A stretch of DNA of 64,000 bases, from NCBI GenBank assembly GCA_017503645.1, contig JAFVSR010000014.1:16514-80513 (forward strand), written 5' to 3'. This DNA comes from Bacteroidaceae bacterium (GTDB lineage: Bacteria > Bacteroidota > Bacteroidia > Bacteroidales > Bacteroidaceae). Every line of letters starts with the position of its first letter. Position 1 is the stretch's first letter. The notes under the pieces are model-generated. The model saw only the letters and a list, made by a program, of their open reading frames with translations, ran no database searches and had not been told where the DNA came from. The translations under genes and the position numbers were made by a program. Shown here piece by piece: positions 8,801-16,517 of the stretch.

Positions 8801-9550
8801 TCAACCAATCCTATCAATGGCCACACGGGCCGCATTCTGCTGGCTTTCGCGTTTTGAAAAGCCCTCACCACGGCCATAAGGCTCGTCATCTATAAGAACC
8901 TCCGACACAAAGAAGGTGCCATCGGCACGCTGCTCCTCGCTCAACACCACAAAAGAAACCTCGCGATGCTGTTTCTGCGACCACTCTATAAGACGGCTCT
9001 TGTAATTCTTGTCGCTACGCACCACCGACTCTATATTATCAAGACGGGAGAATACCCTCTCGAGCAGAAATGTGCGGCAATGCTTATAGCCCTTATCTAT
9101 GTATATGGCACCTATGAACGCCTCCAAAGCATTGCCATATATGTAATTGTTATGCTGGTTCACAGCGCCATATTCGCGCACAAGGCGGTCGAGCCCAATC
9201 TCCACTGCAAGCTCGTTTAGCCTTTCACGGCAGACAAGATTGCTGCGCGATTTGGAGAGAAACCCCTCTCGCTCACGCCTGAAACGCGAATAGAGGAAAT
9301 CGGCTGTCACCGAGCTCAGAACAGCATCGCCCAAAAACTCAAGGCGCTCGTTGCAGCCCAACTTACCCGAGGTGGAGGAGCTGTGTGTCATAGCCATCCT
9401 GTATGGTTTGAGACTGCCCGGCACAAAGCCCAGTATGGAATACAATAAAAGATAAGACTCCCTGTCCTTATGGGACAGGAGCCTTATCTTATCTATTATC
9501 TTCTTAAGAACCTTTTTAGCCTTCAACTTTCTTAAAAGCAATTGATGCAT
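8801..9550 (-). CDS. rnc: ribonuclease III
   Basis: RNase III cuts double-stranded RNA in rRNA maturation and mRNA decay. The signature ERLEFLGDAVLS and a second acidic site (EAFIGAIYIDKG) form the catalytic domain, followed by a C-terminal double-stranded-RNA-binding domain with a GRGEGFSKRESQQNAA end. Start choice is uncertain: ATG 9550 gives 249 aa but overlaps the fabF stop by 35 bp; TTG codons at 9541 or 9526 would also work, and homologues usually start close to the KKIIDKIRLL segment. It is the last gene of an acpP-fabF-rnc operon, the usual Bacteroidales order. Confidence 0.93.
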   Translation of the reverse strand: MHQLLLRKLKAKKVLKKIIDKIRLLSHKDRESYLLLYSILGFVPGSLKPYRMAMTHSSSTSGKLGCNERLEFLGDAVLSSVTADFLYSRFRREREGFLSKSRSNLVCRERLNELAVEIGLDRLVREYGAVNQHNNYIYGNALEAFIGAIYIDKGYKHCRTFLLERVFSRLDNIESVVRSDKNYKSRLIEWSQKQHREVSFVVLSEEQRADGTFFVSEVLIDDEPYGRGEGFSKRESQQNAARVAIDRIG

Positions 9551-10778
9551 TATGACCGCCAAAACCGAATGTATTGGAAATGGCAACCTTAATATCTCTC
9601 TTTTGCGCCTTGTTAAAGGTGAAGTTCAGTGCATAGTCAATCTCAGGGTCCTCGTCGCCCTCCTCGTGATTGATGGTGGGGGGAACGATACCGTTCTTTA
9701 TTGCCAGCACAGTGAGCATAGCCTCAATGGCTCCGGCAGCACCAAGCAGGTGACCTGTCATTGATTTTGTGGAGCTTATATTCAGTTTATAGGCGTGCTC
9801 GCCAAAGAGAGTTTTTATAGCCTTAATCTCCGCAATGTCACCGGCATAGGTCGATGTACCGTGAACATTGATGTAATCGACATCGGCGGGAGATATTCCG
9901 GCCTCCTCTATTGCATTCTTCATCACACGCATAGCGCCATCGCCATCGGGATGGGGCGCTGTTATGTGATAAGCATCGGCTGTAAGGCCCGAGCCCACAA
10001 TTTCGGCATATATTTTTGCACCGCGTGCCACAGCGTGCTCATACTCCTCGAGTATCAGACAGGCTGAACCCTCGGCCATAACGAAACCATCGCGGCTCTT
10101 GCTGAAGGGGCGCGAAGCGCCTTTGGGATCATCGTTGCGGGTTGAGAGCGCGTGCATTGCGTTGAAAGCACCCACTGCGGTGAAGCAGATGGGAGCCTCG
10201 GCACCACCGGCCACAATCACATCGGCACGGTTCAAGCGTATCTGGTCGAATGCATCAATAAGCGCATTCGAAGAAGATGCACAGGCTGCGGTTGTCACAA
10301 AGTTGGGGCCCTTAAGACCATATCTGATAGATATGATACCGGCCGAAATATCGGCAATCATCTTGGTTATGAGGAAAGGCGAGAAACGGGGGCCGTTATC
10401 GGAGTTCTGCACATATGCGCGAATCTCATCCTCCAATGCACCTATACCACCAATTCCCACACCAAAGACCACTCCGGCACGGTTACTATCAATCTTCTCA
10501 AAATCAAGTCCGCTATCCGTAATAGCCTGAACAGCCGAAGCCACGCTGTACTGTGTAACAGTATCAACCTTGCGAGCCTCGCGGCGGTCCATATATACCG
10601 TGGGGTCAAAATTCTTTACCTCACAGGCAAATTGCGTTTTGAACAGATAGCTATCAAAATGAGTAATAGGTCCTGCGCCACTCACTCCATTTACGGCATT
10701 TTCCCAAACTTCGGGAACAGTATTGCCCAATGGCGAAACGACACCAAGACCTGTTACAACAACTCTTCTAAGCTTCAT
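9516..10778 (-). CDS. fabF: 3-oxoacyl-ACP synthase II
   Basis: FabF condenses malonyl-ACP with acyl-ACP in fatty-acid elongation. The 420-residue sequence carries the full catalytic triad of the KAS family: C166 in TTAACASSSNAL, H306 in VHGTSTYAGD and H343 in SMTGHLLGAAG, plus the C-terminal NTFGFGGHNASI glycine-rich motif. Length is typical. It lies 38 bp downstream of acpP, its substrate carrier, and overlaps the probable start of rnc. Confidence 0.96.
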   Translation of the reverse strand: MKLRRVVVTGLGVVSPLGNTVPEVWENAVNGVSGAGPITHFDSYLFKTQFACEVKNFDPTVYMDRREARKVDTVTQYSVASAVQAITDSGLDFEKIDSNRAGVVFGVGIGGIGALEDEIRAYVQNSDNGPRFSPFLITKMIADISAGIISIRYGLKGPNFVTTAACASSSNALIDAFDQIRLNRADVIVAGGAEAPICFTAVGAFNAMHALSTRNDDPKGASRPFSKSRDGFVMAEGSACLILEEYEHAVARGAKIYAEIVGSGLTADAYHITAPHPDGDGAMRVMKNAIEEAGISPADVDYINVHGTSTYAGDIAEIKAIKTLFGEHAYKLNISSTKSMTGHLLGAAGAIEAMLTVLAIKNGIVPPTINHEEGDEDPEIDYALNFTFNKAQKRDIKVAISNTFGFGGHNASIAFKKVEG

Positions 10779-10816
10779 TATAGGATAGTTAAGAGTGAAA
10801 GTAAGAGGGAGGTTGA

Positions 10817-11059
10817 TTACTTCTCGGCAACCTTCTCCTCTACATACTTAACAGCATCACCTACTGTTGCTATTTTCTCAGCCTGCTCCTCGGGGATAGA
10901 GATACCGAACTCATCCTCAATCTCCATAATAAGCTCTACTCTATCGAGTGAGTCTGCGCTCAAATCGTTTGTAAAGTTAGCCTCAGAAGTAACCTCAGAC
11001 TCTGATACACCAAATTTCTCTACAATAATCTCTTTTACTCTTGCTTCAATTTCTGACAT
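10817..11059 (-). CDS. acpP: acyl carrier protein
   Basis: This 80-residue acidic protein carries growing acyl chains on a 4'-phosphopantetheine arm. The attachment serine is S37 in the DSLDRVEL motif; helices before and after match the four-helix ACP fold. It is the first gene of the acpP-fabF-rnc operon and has a well-matched promoter on the minus strand (11097-11127). Confidence 0.97.
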   Translation of the reverse strand: MSEIEARVKEIIVEKFGVSESEVTSEANFTNDLSADSLDRVELIMEIEDEFGISIPEEQAEKIATVGDAVKYVEEKVAEK

Positions 11060-11096
11060 AGTTGTAATATTTTGAAAGTTGTAAATTATTTGTTTG

Positions 11097-11127
11097 CAAA
11101 AGTATGATAAAAATCAACAACCGCAAA
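11097..11127 (-). promoter_or_regulatory. Bacteroides-type promoter of acpP-fabF-rnc
   Basis: Read on the minus strand, TTTG (11127-11124), a 19-bp spacer and TACTTTTG (11104-11097) match the consensus at every defined position. The start would be about 30 nt upstream of the acpP ATG. Confidence 0.75.
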
Positions 11128-11226
11128 GAAAGATTAGTTTTTTTTGCGGTTTTTATTGCACATTTTTATGTTTTTGTGCAAAAACAGGGCGAAAACACCG
11201 TTTTTTAACACTTTATGGAGCAATTA

Positions 11227-12270
11227 TTACGAGATTTTTATATCGAACGCCGATGGTTCGCGGCGCAGATTGTAGTTATTTCGCAAATTCTCAAAGTTTT
11301 GCGGCGCCGTTTTAAGGGCAAGCGAGTCGGCATGCGGGTTATAAATTTTCAGGCAGGCTGCCGCAAAGGATGGCGCCACCACCTGCGAGGGGCAGGGGGC
11401 CGGCAGGGCAAGTGCGGGCAGGGCCTGCTCGCAACCGAAATATTCGGCAAATTTACGCAGCACTATATTTGTGGCATTCAACTTGCCTTCGGCCGAGTAG
11501 CCGGCAATGTGAGGTGTTGCCATATATACCTTATTTAATAAAGATATGTTTATATCGGGCTCACCCTCCCAGACATCGAGCACCACATCGAGCTGTGGGT
11601 TAAGCTCCACAGCCTGCAACAGCGCCGCGTTATCCACCACCGGACCGCGCGAGGCATTTATAAAGAGACGGCATCGTTTCATCCGTGCGAAAAAGGCCTC
11701 ATCGGCAAGATGATAGCTGGGAAAGGGGCCATCCTTGCTGAGCGTAGGGTGAAATGTTATTATATCGCATCGGTCAGCAATGGTCGCCGGCGACACAAAA
11801 CCCTGCTCGCCACGCGCCTCACGCGGCATATCGCATAGCAACAAGCGCAAGCCTGCTGCCGACGCCCAACGCGCCACACGCGCTCCTATCTCGCCCACAC
11901 CCACAACACCAAGCGTGAGCCCGTCGAGCGAACAGCCGCGCTCCACAGCCCAGGTATAAACCACCGCCTGCACATACTGCAACACGGCATCGGCATTGCA
12001 TCCGGCGGCATTTGTCCAAGTAATGTTGCGTTGCGCACAATAAGCGGCATCTATGTGGTCGTACCCTATGGTGGCAGTGCCAATGAAACGCACAGCCGTA
12101 CCCTCGAGCAAAGCCGCATTGCACAATGTGCGCGTGCGCACAAAAAGGGCATCGGCATCGCGCAGGTGCTCGTTGGCTATAGCCACACCGGGCAATGCAA
12201 CTACCCTATTACCCATAGCCGACAATGCATCGGCTATGTAAGGAATTTTCTCATCAATAACTATTTTCAT
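11227..12270 (-). CDS. pdxB: 4-phosphoerythronate dehydrogenase
   Basis: PdxB oxidises 4-phosphoerythronate in the DXP-dependent pyridoxal phosphate pathway. It is a D-2-hydroxyacid dehydrogenase with a family-typical start (MKIVIDEKIPYIADAL), the NAD-binding GVVGVGEIGARVA motif near the middle, catalytic-region motifs FHPTLSKDGP and NASRGPVVDNAAL, and a C-terminal extension as in PdxB dimers. The start at 12270 is chosen over an in-frame ATG at 12312 because it gives the canonical N-terminus. 347 aa. It stands alone, upstream of acpP on the same strand but separated by the acpP promoter. Confidence 0.92.
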   Translation of the reverse strand: MKIVIDEKIPYIADALSAMGNRVVALPGVAIANEHLRDADALFVRTRTLCNAALLEGTAVRFIGTATIGYDHIDAAYCAQRNITWTNAAGCNADAVLQYVQAVVYTWAVERGCSLDGLTLGVVGVGEIGARVARWASAAGLRLLLCDMPREARGEQGFVSPATIADRCDIITFHPTLSKDGPFPSYHLADEAFFARMKRCRLFINASRGPVVDNAALLQAVELNPQLDVVLDVWEGEPDINISLLNKVYMATPHIAGYSAEGKLNATNIVLRKFAEYFGCEQALPALALPAPCPSQVVAPSFAAACLKIYNPHADSLALKTAPQNFENLRNNYNLRREPSAFDIKIS

Positions 12271-12353
12271 CGCAGTATCATTGTTAAACCGGCGGACAGC
12301 ATTGTAGGCCATTCACCATTCAAGCGTAAATATAATAAGTTTTTTGTTAAACT

Positions 12354-12385
12354 TTTGCCTATATCATAAAGTTTCGTTAGTTTTG
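12354..12385 (+). promoter_or_regulatory. Bacteroides-type promoter of the DUF4254-GT9 operon
   Basis: TTTG at 12354-12357, a 20-bp spacer and TAGTTTTG at 12378-12385 match the consensus. It faces away from pdxB in the 179-bp divergent gap. Confidence 0.7.
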
Positions 12386-12449
12386 CCTTTGGAACTTCCC
12401 ACATTGGGGTAACTATATAAAGGATTTAATTGACTTTAACGATATTATT

Positions 12450-13064
12450 ATGAAAAAGTTTACAGAAATGAGCTGGCCCATTTTCAATCAGGCCATTGAG
12501 GACTATCACAAGACCGACAACGTTGATACTCCCATAAACAACCCCTACCCTGTAAAAACAATAGAATACTATCTCTACCTCAAATGCTGGATAGACACCG
12601 TTCAGTGGCATTTCGAGGATATCATACGCGACCCCGAAATCGACCCGGTGGAGGCACTCACCCTCAAACGTCGCATCGACAAGTCGAACCAGGACCGCAC
12701 CGACCTTGTGGAGCTCATCGACAGCTATTTCCTCGACCTGTACAAGGATGTGAAACCCGCAGCCGACGCAACCATCAACACCGAGAGCCCGGCTTGGGCC
12801 GTTGACCGCTACTCTATCCTTTCGCTCAAGATTTACCATATGAAGGAGGAGGTTGAGCGCACCGACGTTGATGCCGAACACCTTGCAAAATGTCAGGCAA
12901 AGCTCGATGTACTTATGGAGCAGTACAAGGATATGACAACATCCATCGGACAGTTGCTCGAGGACATAGAGGCAGGACGCAAGTATATGAAAGTATATCG
13001 CCAGATGAAGATGTACAACGACCCCGCTCTAAATCCCGTACTCTATGGCGCAGGAAAGAAATAA
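12450..13064 (+). CDS. DUF4254 family protein
   Basis: A 204-residue soluble, mostly helical, charged protein without signal peptide. Sequence features (an N-terminal F/Y-rich DYHKTD segment, a conserved RRIDKSNQDRTDLVE region, C-terminal KMYNDPALNP) match the DUF4254 family as I recall it, which is common in Bacteroidota. Its 3' end overlaps the next gene, a GT9 glycosyltransferase, by 20 bp, and the family is habitually paired with such genes, so a role in LPS-core assembly is plausible but unproven. Biochemical function unknown. Confidence 0.8.
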   Translation: MKKFTEMSWPIFNQAIEDYHKTDNVDTPINNPYPVKTIEYYLYLKCWIDTVQWHFEDIIRDPEIDPVEALTLKRRIDKSNQDRTDLVELIDSYFLDLYKDVKPAADATINTESPAWAVDRYSILSLKIYHMKEEVERTDVDAEHLAKCQAKLDVLMEQYKDMTTSIGQLLEDIEAGRKYMKVYRQMKMYNDPALNPVLYGAGKK

Positions 13065-14103
13065 CAACACCCCGCGCACCACACTCATAACACGATTCTC
13101 AGCTGTAGGCGATATAGCAATGACCATCCCGTTGCTATATTCGCTTGCACGCACATACCCCAACGATAAATTCATTTTCGTGAGTCGCGAAAGGTTCGGG
13201 CAGTTCTTCATCGACAAGCCCGAAAACCTCCATTTCATCGGGGTAAATTTGGATAAATACAAGGGGCTCACCGGCCTGTATAAGCTATACAGGAAGCTCA
13301 ACGAGCAGAAGCCCCACTTTGTGGCCGACCTGCACGACGTGCTGCGCACAAAGATACTGCGCAGTTATTTCCTTATGCTGTCGGGTGCCAAGGTTGCCAA
13401 CATAGTGAAAGGGCGCAGCGAAAAACAGAAGCTCACCCGCAACAAGAACAAGGTGCAGGTGCAATTGAAGAGCACCTTTGAGCGCTACCGCGACGTCTTT
13501 ACACGCCTTGGATTCCCCTTCACGCCATCGTTCACCTCGCTTTTTAACGGCGGCAAAGGCGACATATCGGAATTCGGCAGCATAATACCGCAAAAGGGCG
13601 AGAACAGATGGGTGGGCGTGGCACCATTTGCCGCGCACAAGGGCAAGATATACCCCACCGAGAAGATGGAACAGGTGATAGCCTTGCTTTCAAACGAGCC
13701 CGATGTGGAAATCTTCTGCTTTGGCAACGGCCCCAAAGAGGAGGCCGTGGTAAACGACTGGTGCAGCAAATACCCGCGCGTACATTCGTTCCTGGGGCGC
13801 ACCAATTTCAACGGCGAGCTACGTCTCATAAGCCATTTGGACACAATGGTATGTATGGACTCGGCCAATATGCATATGGCATCACTCGCAGGCACACCCG
13901 CAGTGTCGGTGTGGGGCGCCACATCACCCCTCGCAGGCTTCCTTGGGTGGAACCAGAAGAGCGAGAACTGTGTGGAGTTGCCGCTACCCTGCCGCCCCTG
14001 CTCGATATTCGGCAACAAGCCCTGCCTATATGGCGATTTTCGCTGTATGAACATAGCACCCGAGGCCATAGCACAAAAAGTTCTTGAAATAATAGGGAAA
14101 TAA
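13045..14103 (+). CDS. glycosyltransferase family 9 (heptosyltransferase-like)
   Basis: A 352-residue cytoplasmic GT-B protein resembling ADP-heptose:LPS heptosyltransferases. Motifs: N-terminal RFSAVGDIAMTIPLLYSLA (GT9 start), VGVAPFAAHKGKIYPTEKM in the middle (the GT9 phosphate-binding region), and the C-terminal MDSANMHMASLAGTPAVSVWGATSP, the donor-binding signature. It overlaps DUF4254 by 20 bp and is 3 bp from the methyltransferase, so the three form one operon. The acceptor is probably a lipid A-core sugar; the exact donor cannot be read from sequence. Confidence 0.9.
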   Translation: MAQERNNNTPRTTLITRFSAVGDIAMTIPLLYSLARTYPNDKFIFVSRERFGQFFIDKPENLHFIGVNLDKYKGLTGLYKLYRKLNEQKPHFVADLHDVLRTKILRSYFLMLSGAKVANIVKGRSEKQKLTRNKNKVQVQLKSTFERYRDVFTRLGFPFTPSFTSLFNGGKGDISEFGSIIPQKGENRWVGVAPFAAHKGKIYPTEKMEQVIALLSNEPDVEIFCFGNGPKEEAVVNDWCSKYPRVHSFLGRTNFNGELRLISHLDTMVCMDSANMHMASLAGTPAVSVWGATSPLAGFLGWNQKSENCVELPLPCRPCSIFGNKPCLYGDFRCMNIAPEAIAQKVLEIIGK

Positions 14104-14106
14104 CCT

Positions 14107-14835
14107 ATGAACAGCACCATAGCCCACGACAAAGACCCAATGGGCCGCGCCATTGCCGACTATCACAAAACGGGCAAGGCGGGCAAGTTGCGCGTATTAT
14201 CATCTATGTTCTACGAGGATGAGATACCCGTACCCACTCTCTTCCGCACATTCGACAAGATGCCGCCACAGGAACAGGCAGCCATCGAACTGTGCCGCGG
14301 CAGGGTGCTCGATATGGGCGCAGGCGCCGGTTGTCACAGTCTCGAACTGCAACAGCGCGGGCACGATGTGGTGGCTATAGACATATCGGAACTGTCGGTG
14401 CAGGTAATGAAGGAGCGCGGCATCGATGCGCGCCTTATAAACTTTTTCGACGAAACATTTACCGAAAAGTTCAATACCATACTGCTGGCAATGAACGGCA
14501 TAGGCATAGTGGGCAAGGCCGAAAAGTTGCCGCAGTTCTTCCAAAATGCCAAACGCCTGCTTGCACCCGGCGGGCAGATACTGCTCGACTCGTCGGACAT
14601 CCGCTACATCTTTATGAACGACGACGGCTCTATGGACATAAATCTGGCGGCAGGCTATTACGGCGAGGTAGATTACAAGATGCGCTACCGCAACACCACC
14701 GGCGAGCCCTTCGACTGGTTGTATATCGACTTCGACACCCTCTCTATGTACGCCAACGAGAGCGGTTTCAATTGCGAGAAGTGTGCCGACGGCGAACATT
14801 ACGACTACCTTGCCCGGCTCACCGTCAAACTATAG
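14107..14835 (+). CDS. class I SAM-dependent methyltransferase
   Basis: A 242-residue soluble protein with a Rossmann methyltransferase core: motif I VLDMGAGAGCHSLEL (about residues 64-78), acidic motif II VVAIDISELSV and a post-I LLAMNGIGIVG region. The substrate is unknown; the position after GT9 suggests a sugar or lipid. No terminator was found between it and the capsule promoter at 14898. Confidence 0.85.
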   Translation: MNSTIAHDKDPMGRAIADYHKTGKAGKLRVLSSMFYEDEIPVPTLFRTFDKMPPQEQAAIELCRGRVLDMGAGAGCHSLELQQRGHDVVAIDISELSVQVMKERGIDARLINFFDETFTEKFNTILLAMNGIGIVGKAEKLPQFFQNAKRLLAPGGQILLDSSDIRYIFMNDDGSMDINLAAGYYGEVDYKMRYRNTTGEPFDWLYIDFDTLSMYANESGFNCEKCADGEHYDYLARLTVKL

Positions 14836-14897
14836 CCACACACTGCAAATCAGACAATTGGCACCAACCACAAAGGCGCACAAAAACAACGAAATAA

Positions 14898-14929
14898 TTT
14901 GTTTATTCCCGTGCCTTTCACTACCTTCG
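14898..14929 (+). promoter_or_regulatory. candidate capsule-locus promoter
   Basis: TTTG at 14898-14901, a 20-bp spacer and TACCTTCG at 14922-14929 (one mismatch to TAnnTTTG) form a promoter whose transcript would begin near 14937 and have about 200 nt of leader. No inverted repeats of invertible-promoter type flank it, so phase variation by inversion is not evident here. Confidence 0.6.
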
Positions 14930-14936
14930 CATTTAT

Positions 14937-15139
14937 AAATATAAAGTTGCTATGAAAAACGCGCACGCGCACGCGTAGAAGCACTGCGCAACCGCCTGTT
15001 CCCGAACCGCGCCGCAGCAATGCCACAGTGGTAAAACGACGCAACTTTATTCGCAAATCACTATTGCTCAATGCATTACGCAAGCATTGAGGAGCTAAGA
15101 GTATACCCTCTTGGCAACAAGCCACCAAAAACAGCCACA
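14937..15139 (+). promoter_or_regulatory. structured leader of the capsule transcript
   Basis: A perfect 10-bp inverted repeat, ATAAAGTTGC (14941-14950) and GCAACTTTAT (15041-15050), encloses 90 nt. Inside, CTGCG (14984-14988) can pair with CGCAG (15013-15017), or the overlapping CACTG (14982-14986) with CAGTG (15026-15030); the two are mutually exclusive. A tiny reading frame (14952-14978) lies at the base. Leaders of this kind are the expected targets of UpxY antiterminators. Function is inferred; the internal 5-bp stems could be chance. Confidence 0.5.
14952..14978 (+). CDS. possible 8-codon leader peptide
   Basis: ATG at 14952 opens an 8-residue frame, MKNAHAHA, ending at TAG 14976-14978. 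Its alternating GCG and CAC codons are embedded in an alternating purine/pyrimidine stretch. It begins right after the left arm of the 10-bp inverted repeat. It could be a translated attenuator-type peptide or simply a by-product of the repetitive sequence. No Shine-Dalgarno is obvious, which is not decisive in this phylum. Confidence 0.3.
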   Translation: MKNAHAHA

Positions 15140-15685
15140 ATGAACAGCAACGACGATGACAGAATTGTATGGTTCGCAATGAGCGCCCCCTACCGTCGCG
15201 AGCTGAAGGCAAAAGAGCGCCTCGAGGGAATGGGCATAGAGTGTTTTGTTCCTATGACCAAGGCTATCGTTGAGCGCCGCGGAATAAAAAGACGAGAAAC
15301 GGTACCAGCCATACACAACCTCATTTTTGTCCACACCACAAAGAACATCATCAAGCAGGCAAAACAGGGCATAGAATATCTGCAATACCGCACAAAGCCC
15401 TGCAACGGCAAGAACACCCCGATAATCGTGCCTGATAGGGAGATGGAGCAGTTCATCACCATCACCAACGCCCGTATGGAGGAGATTACCTACCTGCAGC
15501 CCGATGAAATAGACATCAAAAAAGGCACTAAAGTGCGCATACACGGCGGCACATTCAACGGCACCGAAGGTATATTCGTGAAAATAAAGGGCAAGCGCAA
15601 CCGCCGCGTGGTGGTGCTCATCGAGGGGCTTGCTGCAGTGGCCATAAATGCCGAACTATCACCCGACATCATTGAAATTCTATAA
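15140..15685 (+). CDS. UpxY-type transcription antiterminator (NusG-like)
   Basis: A NusG paralogue that travels with RNA polymerase and prevents premature termination of its own long polysaccharide operon. The N-terminal NGN domain (about 10-100) begins WFAMSAPYRRELKAKERLE and has the FVPM motif; the C-terminal KOW domain has the typical KGTKVRIHGGTFNGTEGIF region. From ATG 15140 it is 181 aa, similar to UpxY proteins; an upstream in-frame ATG at 15071 would add 23 residues unlike the family. It is the first gene after the leader and precedes wza by 22 bp. No UpxZ partner is seen next to it. Confidence 0.88.
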   Translation: MNSNDDDRIVWFAMSAPYRRELKAKERLEGMGIECFVPMTKAIVERRGIKRRETVPAIHNLIFVHTTKNIIKQAKQGIEYLQYRTKPCNGKNTPIIVPDREMEQFITITNARMEEITYLQPDEIDIKKGTKVRIHGGTFNGTEGIFVKIKGKRNRRVVVLIEGLAAVAINAELSPDIIEIL

Positions 15686-15707
15686 AAAACAAAAAACACA
15701 AAACCAT

Positions 15708-16502
15708 ATGAAAAAGATTCTATCACTGCTACTTATTGCAGCGCTGCTTGCCGGCTGCTCATCGACCAAGAAGGTAACCTATTTCCAGGACCTGCAAAAC
15801 GGCGACAGCAAAACCATCACCACACTTGTAAAGAAAATAAAGATGCAGCCCGGCGACAAGATTTCCATTGTCGTAAACAGCCAGACACCCGAGTTCGTTG
15901 CGCGCTACAACCTAATAGCACCCACAATGCGTTTAGGCACCGCAAATACCAGTGGCAACAGCAATGAAATTTCAGCCTATACAATCGACAGCTACGGCTG
16001 CATAGATTTCCCCGAGATGGGCAAAATACCCGTTGAAGGCAAAACACGCGAGGAGGTGGCCGAGTACATAAAAAACGAATTGATTGAAAGAAAACTGGTG
16101 CTGGACCCCACCGTAACCGTGGAATATGTGAACCAGCAGATATCGGTGCTTGGCGAGGTAAACAGACCGGGCAGAATAAACATAAACAAAGACTACATAA
16201 CCATACTCGATGCCATAGCAATGGCAGGCGACCTCAAGATTGAGGGCACACGCAGCGATGTCACTGTGCTGCGCCAGGAGGGCGACACACAGAATGTCTA
16301 TGAAATAGACTTCACATCGGCCGATGCCATCTACTCGTCACCCGCATACTACCTGCAGCAGAACGATGTTGTCTATGTAAAGCCCAACACCAAGCGTGCC
16401 GGCCAGGCAAGCATTAACAGCAACACACTGCGCTCCACATCGTTCTGGATGTCGCTGGCATCGTTCGTAATGGCACTTGTCACATTCATCGACAACCGAT
16501 AA
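15708..16502 (+). CDS. polysaccharide export outer-membrane lipoprotein (Wza-like)
   Basis: Forms the outer-membrane/periplasmic export channel for the polysaccharide. The 264-residue protein has a lipoprotein signal (LLAGCSS, Cys17), a Poly_export domain with QPGDKISIVVNSQTPE, a YTIDSYGCIDFPEMGKIPVEG segment and an SLBB region (ISVLGEVNRPGRI, LDAIAMAGDL). A hydrophobic C-terminal segment (SFWMSLASFVMALVTF) may span a membrane. Start ATG 15708 is chosen because it gives an intact signal peptide. It lies 15 bp before the wzc-like gene, its functional partner. Confidence 0.92.
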   Translation: MKKILSLLLIAALLAGCSSTKKVTYFQDLQNGDSKTITTLVKKIKMQPGDKISIVVNSQTPEFVARYNLIAPTMRLGTANTSGNSNEISAYTIDSYGCIDFPEMGKIPVEGKTREEVAEYIKNELIERKLVLDPTVTVEYVNQQISVLGEVNRPGRININKDYITILDAIAMAGDLKIEGTRSDVTVLRQEGDTQNVYEIDFTSADAIYSSPAYYLQQNDVVYVKPNTKRAGQASINSNTLRSTSFWMSLASFVMALVTFIDNR

Positions 16503-16517
16503 CAACAACACAAAGCA

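Noticed and set aside
10152-11075. 307-residue + strand open frame across fabF and acpP
   Set aside because: It is the antisense shadow of two certain genes, has no family features and uses codons unlike its neighbours.
14898-14929. Invertible capsule promoter
   Set aside because: No inverted repeats of the size used by Bacteroides invertases flank the promoter and no invertase gene is adjacent.
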